Shown here: positions 60,199 to 64,000 of the stretch, piece by piece
How the letters are laid out: the number at the start of each line of letters is the position of its first letter
Position numbering within the stretch: position 1 is the first letter of the stretch
The notes under the pieces: model-generated
Told to the model about the DNA's origin: nothing
Databases searched by the model: none
What the model saw: the letters and a program-made list of their open reading frames with translations, nothing else
Source: Phycisphaeraceae bacterium
Lineage (GTDB): Bacteria; Planctomycetota; Phycisphaerae; Phycisphaerales; SM1A02
Length of the DNA stretch: 64,000 nucleotides
Direction: 5' to 3'
Assembly (NCBI GenBank): GCA_004213555.1
Contig: SHAP01000001.1
Location: 62,001 to 126,000, forward strand
Translations under genes and position numbers: made by a program

Positions 60199-60833
60199 CC
60201 CACACACTCCGGAAGCAGGGATGCAAAGTCTCGGGCAAGACAAGTCGCCTCTTCAAGACCATGTTCACCTGAGACAAAAATTGGAAAACCATGCTCAGCT
60301 CGCAGTCCCGCAAAAACCGCAAAAGGCAACTGCACTGCATTCGAACTTTCGGCCACCAAACGAAAAGCCATCGCCCGTTCTGGGACATCGGAACCGGTCA
60401 CTTCAACCAAAGCAGCATGGCCTGTCCCCCCAATGGTCAAGACCTGACGGCCTCTACGCTCGGCCTCTTGCTCAACGACCGACGCAGCTTCCCCATCCAT
60501 TGTGGGTAAAGCCACCCAAGGGGCACCCATGGACTCGGCCAAGCCGATGGCTTGAACTGCGGCCGCACAAGCTCGGTCCGCGGTGGCGTCGTGAACAAAG
60601 TGCTCCGACGGGATACGCAAGGTGACTGCCACCGTTTGAAGTCCTTGCTGCAGCACCTTGCGTCGCAAATCGGATCTCGCCCCGACATCAAGTTCGCGGG
60701 GCCGGCGACCGGCCACCGTGGCATCAATCGCCAGGCTTCTGAATCCCGTCTCAGCCACCACACCCAAACGAGACAGCACGCCACCCACGGCGGATTCCTC
60801 AATCACAAACCCTGCTGAGAACGCTTGGTGCAT
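60195..60833 (-). CDS. TIM-barrel sugar-phosphate isomerase-like protein
   Basis: 212 residues. Segments fit the xylose-isomerase-like TIM barrel: VAETGFRSLAIDATVAGRRP, LDVGARSDLRRKVLQQGLQT with VAVTLRIPSEHFV, ADRACAAAVQAIGLAESMGA, and later GFPIFVSGEHGLEEATCLAR. The protein is shorter than most family members (about 270-300), and obvious metal ligands are few. The substrate is unknown. The start ATG 60833 avoids overlap with the divergent nth gene (24-base spacer). Confidence 0.6.
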   Translation of the reverse strand: MHQAFSAGFVIEESAVGGVLSRLGVVAETGFRSLAIDATVAGRRPRELDVGARSDLRRKVLQQGLQTVAVTLRIPSEHFVHDATADRACAAAVQAIGLAESMGAPWVALPTMDGEAASVVEQEAERRGRQVLTIGGTGHAALVEVTGSDVPERAMAFRLVAESSNAVQLPFAVFAGLRAEHGFPIFVSGEHGLEEATCLARDFASLLPECVG

Positions 60834-60857
60834 GACCCCTAGAATATCCGCCTCAGG

Positions 60858-61547
60858 ATGACCAAACGAGGCGCCGATCTTCCATTTGCGTTGCCCGCAA
60901 CCACCTCCACGGCCCGGGCCCGGGCTCGTCGGATTGACGATGCGCTGGCCAAAGCCCATCCTGATGCCCATTGTGAACTCCAATGGCATGAGCCACACCA
61001 GCTCTTGTTTGCCACCATTTTGTCTGCTCAATGCACAGATGTCGCGGTCAATCGGGCAACCACCGGCCTTTTTGCTGCGTTTCCAAAGGTGAAGGACTAC
61101 GCCCAAGCCTCACCCGAGGCCATTGGGGAACACATCAAAACCATTGGATTGCATCGAAACAAAGCCAAATTTTTACATCGGGCAGCGCAACTGCTGATGC
61201 AGGACCATCAAGGTGACGTTCCTCAAGAACTTGAGGCGTTGGTCGCGTTGCCTGGCGTTGCTCGCAAAACCGCGAACGTGGTCCTCGGGAACGCTTTTGG
61301 CATCAATGTTGGGGTGGTGGTTGATACCCACGTGTCGCGGCTTTCAACACGTTTTGGTTTGACCAAGGCCACCACCCCCTTGGGCATCGAAAAAGACCTC
61401 ATGGCCCTGTTTCCGCGAGAACGATGGTGCATGCTGAGCCACCGCATGATTTTTCATGGTCGCCGGGTCTGCAAAGCTCGGCACGGGCTCTGCCATGAGG
61501 ATTCAATCTGTCGCCGATACTGCTCGCAAGCCGCGTCCGTAGAATGA
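60858..61547 (+). CDS. nth: Endonuclease III
   Basis: 229 residues. DNA glycosylase/AP lyase for oxidised pyrimidines. LLFATILSAQCTDVAVNRAT near 55, helix-hairpin-helix LPGVARKTANVVLGNAFG near 135 with the catalytic Lys, and VVDTHVSRLSTRFG near 155 with the catalytic Asp. The C-terminal Fe-S loop reads CKARHGLCHEDSICRRYC: spacing C-x6-C-x5-C-x3-C, not the usual C-x6-C-x2-C-x5-C. Four Cys remain, so a cluster may still form. Confidence 0.94.
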   Translation: MTKRGADLPFALPATTSTARARARRIDDALAKAHPDAHCELQWHEPHQLLFATILSAQCTDVAVNRATTGLFAAFPKVKDYAQASPEAIGEHIKTIGLHRNKAKFLHRAAQLLMQDHQGDVPQELEALVALPGVARKTANVVLGNAFGINVGVVVDTHVSRLSTRFGLTKATTPLGIEKDLMALFPRERWCMLSHRMIFHGRRVCKARHGLCHEDSICRRYCSQAASVE

Positions 61548-61551
61548 TGTC

Positions 61552-61869
61552 GTGCCCAGTGAATCTGCGATCCGTGCTTTGATTGATGCCGATCCCAGCG
61601 ACCCCTTTGGCTGGTACGCCCTGGGAATTGAACTGCGTCGACTCTCGCAATTTTCTGAAGCCCGTGAAGCTTTCCATGCCAGTTTGCAGCGTGACGAAAA
61701 TCAACCCTACGCTTGGTTTCAGATCGCACAGATTCTTGCTGAAGAGGGTCAACAATCTGAAGCGGTTGCCGCGGCCCGAGAAGGCCTCCAGCGTGCGAAC
61801 TCCATGGGAGATCCCCAAGCGAGTGGTGAACTTGGAGGGCTCTTGGAGCAACTGGAAGGAGGCCTCTGA
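61552..61869 (+). CDS. Small TPR protein
   Basis: 105 residues, GTG start. Two TPR-like repeats: PFGWYALGIELRRLSQFSEA and PYAWFQIAQILAEEGQQSEA, then a short C-terminal helix. Likely a protein-interaction module. The opening (ALIDADPSDPFGWYALGIEL) is similar to the TPR part of the YggX fusion at 8494 (ESDPTNDMAWFSLGTNLHAT), suggesting shared ancestry or a duplicated module. Its stop overlaps the next ATG by one base. Confidence 0.75.
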   Translation: MPSESAIRALIDADPSDPFGWYALGIELRRLSQFSEAREAFHASLQRDENQPYAWFQIAQILAEEGQQSEAVAAAREGLQRANSMGDPQASGELGGLLEQLEGGL

Positions 61870-62228
61870 TGCACATCGAAGCTCTTCGAACGGAACCCGA
61901 TGATCCGGGATTGACCGGAGTTGTGGTTGAGGGTCGAATCGTCAGCGTGGTCCCTACCCACGACATCGGCACGCTGGGCCTTGCCGTTGGACAGCCGTGG
62001 GATCACGCCACCCAATCCAGGGTAGAGCACAGCTTGTTGGTCGACCGTGCCCGCCGGGATGCCTTGATTTTGCTCGCTGACGGGACCGCTGAACAAAATC
62101 TCAGCCAAGAACTCAAAGCTCAAGATCACTCCACCGAGGTGGTCACCGATGCCATCCAACATCTCCACGCCGACGGCTGGCTCACCTCGCCCTTACACGA
62201 TGGTCTGGATTCTGATCCAGATTCATGA
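61869..62228 (+). CDS. RecX-like protein, truncated to first repeat
   Basis: 119 residues. The N-terminal part (VVVEGRIVSVVPTHDIGTLG) resembles the beta-region before RecX repeats, and SRVEHSLLVDRARRDALILL with LKAQDHSTEVVTDAIQHLHA and DGWL matches the first three-helix RecX repeat. RecX proteins normally have three repeats and bind RecA filaments. Here the frame ends after one. No continuation is seen in the next 70 bases, so this may be a short relative or a degraded gene. Confidence 0.6.
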   Translation: MHIEALRTEPDDPGLTGVVVEGRIVSVVPTHDIGTLGLAVGQPWDHATQSRVEHSLLVDRARRDALILLADGTAEQNLSQELKAQDHSTEVVTDAIQHLHADGWLTSPLHDGLDSDPDS

Positions 62229-62303
62229 ATCTCAGAATTCTTCTTTCGCTTGTGTTTGCCAGACTGATCGAAAGTGCACAAATTCTCACTCGGAGCCATG
62301 CCC

Positions 62304-62627
62304 ATGACCTTGCCTCTTGAAATAAATCTTGCCGCCTTCGACACCATCGAAAATGCCATGTTGGTGGACTGTCGAACCCCCGAAGAACGGCTTGAGGCCG
62401 CGATCCCCGATCAGGCGTTCGTTCCCATGGATGAAGCCAGCGCACGGATTGAAGATTTCAAATCATGGGAAGACCAAGGCACCGTGGTGATCTATTGCCG
62501 CTCAGGACGGCGGTCGTTGAACCTGACGGTGGCCCTCCGCGAGGCCGGGGTTGAAAACGTATGCAGTTTGGCCGGTGGAATTCAGGCGTGGATCAGTGAG
62601 GGCCGAGAGGTCCATCCAAAATCCTAA
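62304..62627 (+). CDS. Rhodanese-like sulfurtransferase
   Basis: 107 residues, single rhodanese domain. VDCRTPEERLEAAIPDQAF near the start, and the active-site loop VIYCRSGRRSLNLTVALREA near residue 65 with the catalytic Cys; LAGGIQAWISEGREV closes the fold. Likely moves sulfane sulfur. The start at 62304 is eight bases behind GGAG; ATG 62298 is only two bases behind it. Its stop abuts the cdsA start. Confidence 0.9.
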   Translation: MTLPLEINLAAFDTIENAMLVDCRTPEERLEAAIPDQAFVPMDEASARIEDFKSWEDQGTVVIYCRSGRRSLNLTVALREAGVENVCSLAGGIQAWISEGREVHPKS

Positions 62628-63484
62628 TGGCCCCCAACATCAAAAAACGCATGCTGGTGGGGACCCCAATGTTCGTGGCATTGATCGGTCTCTTTCTGCT
62701 TGATTCCGTCGCCGCCAAATATGGTCTTGGGGGACTGCCCCTACTGGTTCTGGGGTGGGTCTTGATCAGCATCGGAGGGTACGAGGCAGCACAACTTCTT
62801 CGATCGAGTGGGCTGGCCGCCGATCGATTCTTGATTCCCATCGGCGCGGCACTTTTTATGACGGCCATGCTCGCCGTGCATGCCCGGTACACAAGCTTGA
62901 TGGTTCTGAGCATCTTTGGCGTAGGTTTTCCAGCAGTGGCCATGATCCGACCGGTCCTTGAAGGAGATTTGGGGAAAGCAACCGCCACGGCAGCCGCCTC
63001 CACGGGCATCGCCGTGTATTTGGGCGCTGGCTTGGGCAGCATTTTTGCCCTCCAACAGGATGCCGGGGCACTGGTTGCATTGATGGCGGTTTTGGCCATC
63101 AAGAGTTGTGATATCGGAGCATATTTCTCGGGCCATTGGTTTGGCCGAACTCCGCTTGCACCATCGGTCAGCCCAGCCAAAACCGTGGAAGGGCTCCTTG
63201 GGGGCATGCTTTTTTCGGCGGTGGTGCTGATTCTCGCAGGCGAGGCCGATCTGATCATGGCTTCCCGACCACAACTCTTGCTGGTGGGCATGCTCTTGGG
63301 CGTATTAGGGCAAATTGGTGATCTGGCGGAAAGTGTTTGGAAGCGTGCCGCAGGTGCCAAGGATTCTGGCAGTGGACTCCCTGGGATTGGAGGCGTGCTT
63401 GATGTTTTGGATTCTCCAATGTTTGCTGGTCCATTTGCATGGTGGATGATGAGAGGATTCGGCATCGCGGACGGGATCGGCTAG
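62627..63484 (+). CDS. cdsA: Phosphatidate cytidylyltransferase
   Basis: 285 residues with about eight membrane helices. Makes CDP-diacylglycerol for phospholipid synthesis. The family signature is ESVWKRAAGAKDSGSGLPGI with GGVLDVLDS near residue 235-265, including the conserved KD..S..PG..G..D..DS pattern, and SVSPAKTVEGLLGG lies earlier near residue 180. Starts directly at the rhodanese stop (one-base overlap). Confidence 0.93.
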   Translation: MAPNIKKRMLVGTPMFVALIGLFLLDSVAAKYGLGGLPLLVLGWVLISIGGYEAAQLLRSSGLAADRFLIPIGAALFMTAMLAVHARYTSLMVLSIFGVGFPAVAMIRPVLEGDLGKATATAAASTGIAVYLGAGLGSIFALQQDAGALVALMAVLAIKSCDIGAYFSGHWFGRTPLAPSVSPAKTVEGLLGGMLFSAVVLILAGEADLIMASRPQLLLVGMLLGVLGQIGDLAESVWKRAAGAKDSGSGLPGIGGVLDVLDSPMFAGPFAWWMMRGFGIADGIG

Positions 63485-63540
63485 ACTCAGACATCCGTCC
63501 AACGACTTTTGAATCACCACTATCGGAGATCTGAGCTGCA

Positions 63541-64000
63541 ATGAGCTTGATGGAACGCCTAGAACGCTTGAACCTGGTCGACGGACAACTCCGAGGACTC
63601 TCGGTTCGGGTAGAGAAAGCCACGTCTTTCCACCGAGCTCAAACCAAGCAACTTGATCTCGAAAAAAAGCGAGCCGAAGAAGCCAAGGCCAACCTTTTGC
63701 AAGTGAAAGCAGCCTATGGCGTTGTGGAGACGGAAGCGAAGGCTCTTGACGAGCAAATCGAGACCGCTCGCGAACGCATGGACACCTCGGCCACCGCGAA
63801 GGAATACAACGCCCTGCTGGTTGAGCTCAATACTGTCAAAAACGAACGATCCAAACTGGACGAGACGATGGTCCAGCAACTCAACGAAGTCGAGCGACTG
63901 GAAGCCCTTTTGACCGAGTCCGAAGCGTCTGCTGAAGAAAGGGAGTCCGTGGTGGCCACAGCGGCCCAAGAGGTCACAGAGCGCGAAGCAGAGATCGCCG
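63541..64000 (+). CDS. Coiled-coil zinc-ribbon protein, 5' part
   Basis: The frame is open to the end of the window (153 residues visible). It is almost wholly coiled coil (LERLNLVDGQLRGLSVRVEK, MDTSATAKEYNALLVELNTV, VQQLNEVERLEALLTESEAS). This matches the N-terminal half of the C4-type zinc-ribbon family (CT398-like), in which a long helical hairpin carries a C-terminal ribbon that would lie beyond the window. The function of the family is unclear. Confidence 0.75.
   Translation, partial: MSLMERLERLNLVDGQLRGLSVRVEKATSFHRAQTKQLDLEKKRAEEAKANLLQVKAAYGVVETEAKALDEQIETARERMDTSATAKEYNALLVELNTVKNERSKLDETMVQQLNEVERLEALLTESEASAEERESVVATAAQEVTEREAEIA

Noticed and set aside
1-64000. CRISPR arrays, insertion sequences or prophage
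   Set aside because: No regularly spaced direct repeats, transposase or phage structural genes were seen.

Overview
The window reads as a chromosomal piece of a planctomycete, most likely of the Phycisphaerae. The signs are a moderately GC-rich genome, a secreted protein ending in a PEP-CTERM-like sorting tail (VPAPGV...GRRRR), the planctomycete/verrucomicrobial/chlamydial 'small basic protein', B12-dependent forms of both ribonucleotide reductase and methionine synthase, a YggX iron-trafficking domain fused to TPRs, and a large MoxR/DUF58/VWA operon. This assignment is inferred from gene content; no database was searched. Almost all of the window is ordinary chromosomal coding sequence. I see no insertion sequence, prophage or CRISPR array.

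Layout. 1-6.4 kb: the 3' end of a B12-dependent ribonucleotide reductase, a 0.55-kb gene-free but hairpin-rich stretch ending in a strong terminator, a lone nuoA, tRNA-Pro(TGG), a small HEPN-family protein flanked by a short dispersed repeat, a Ppx/GppA phosphatase, and a PEP-CTERM-like secreted protein behind a long structured leader. 6.4-10.8 kb: an rRNA methyltransferase-like gene and pyrD on the minus strand, then TPR-YggX and the ABC-F protein EttA on the plus strand. 10.8-11.3 kb: a low-GC orphan gene. 11.3-24.6 kb: a long tightly packed minus-strand run, read ribF, nrnA, coiled-coil membrane protein, Fe3+-type solute-binding lipoprotein, a permease fused to an NHL propeller, giant VWA protein, MoxR, DUF58, BatA-like VWA protein. 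24.7-34.3 kb: large NAD-glutamate dehydrogenase, metH, and a lipoprotein with a NatA/NatB-type ABC exporter. 34.3-49.2 kb: a complete-looking type II secretion operon (E, F, G, H, I, J, K, L-like, M-like, C/N-like, D) bracketed by a secreted protein and a lipoprotein. 49.2-53.9 kb: thioesterase, purN, DUF502 membrane protein, PTS EIIA, HPr, and an unusual P1B-type ATPase. 53.9-64 kb: yidD/rnpA/ClC, rpoZ, coaC, an aminotransferase, the small basic protein, SPOR-like protein, acpS, TIM-barrel protein, nth, a TPR protein, a RecX-like stub, rhodanese, cdsA, and the start of a coiled-coil zinc-ribbon protein.

How the genes work together. Many neighbours overlap by 1-4 bases (ATGA, GTGA or TTGA junctions), so operons appear translationally coupled. 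The secretion operon supplies ATPase, inner-membrane platform, pseudopilins and secretin, but no prepilin peptidase is in the window. The MoxR operon pairs AAA+ and VWA proteins with an ABC-importer-like pair that has no ATPase gene beside it. The most unusual items are: the permease-NHL fusion, which keeps an internal lipobox, inside the MoxR/VWA operon; the structured leader and operator-like palindrome before the PEP-CTERM-like gene; the hairpin-rich region after nrdJ; the palindrome over the metH promoter; the HEPN gene with its flanking repeats; and an endonuclease III with a rearranged iron-sulfur cysteine loop.
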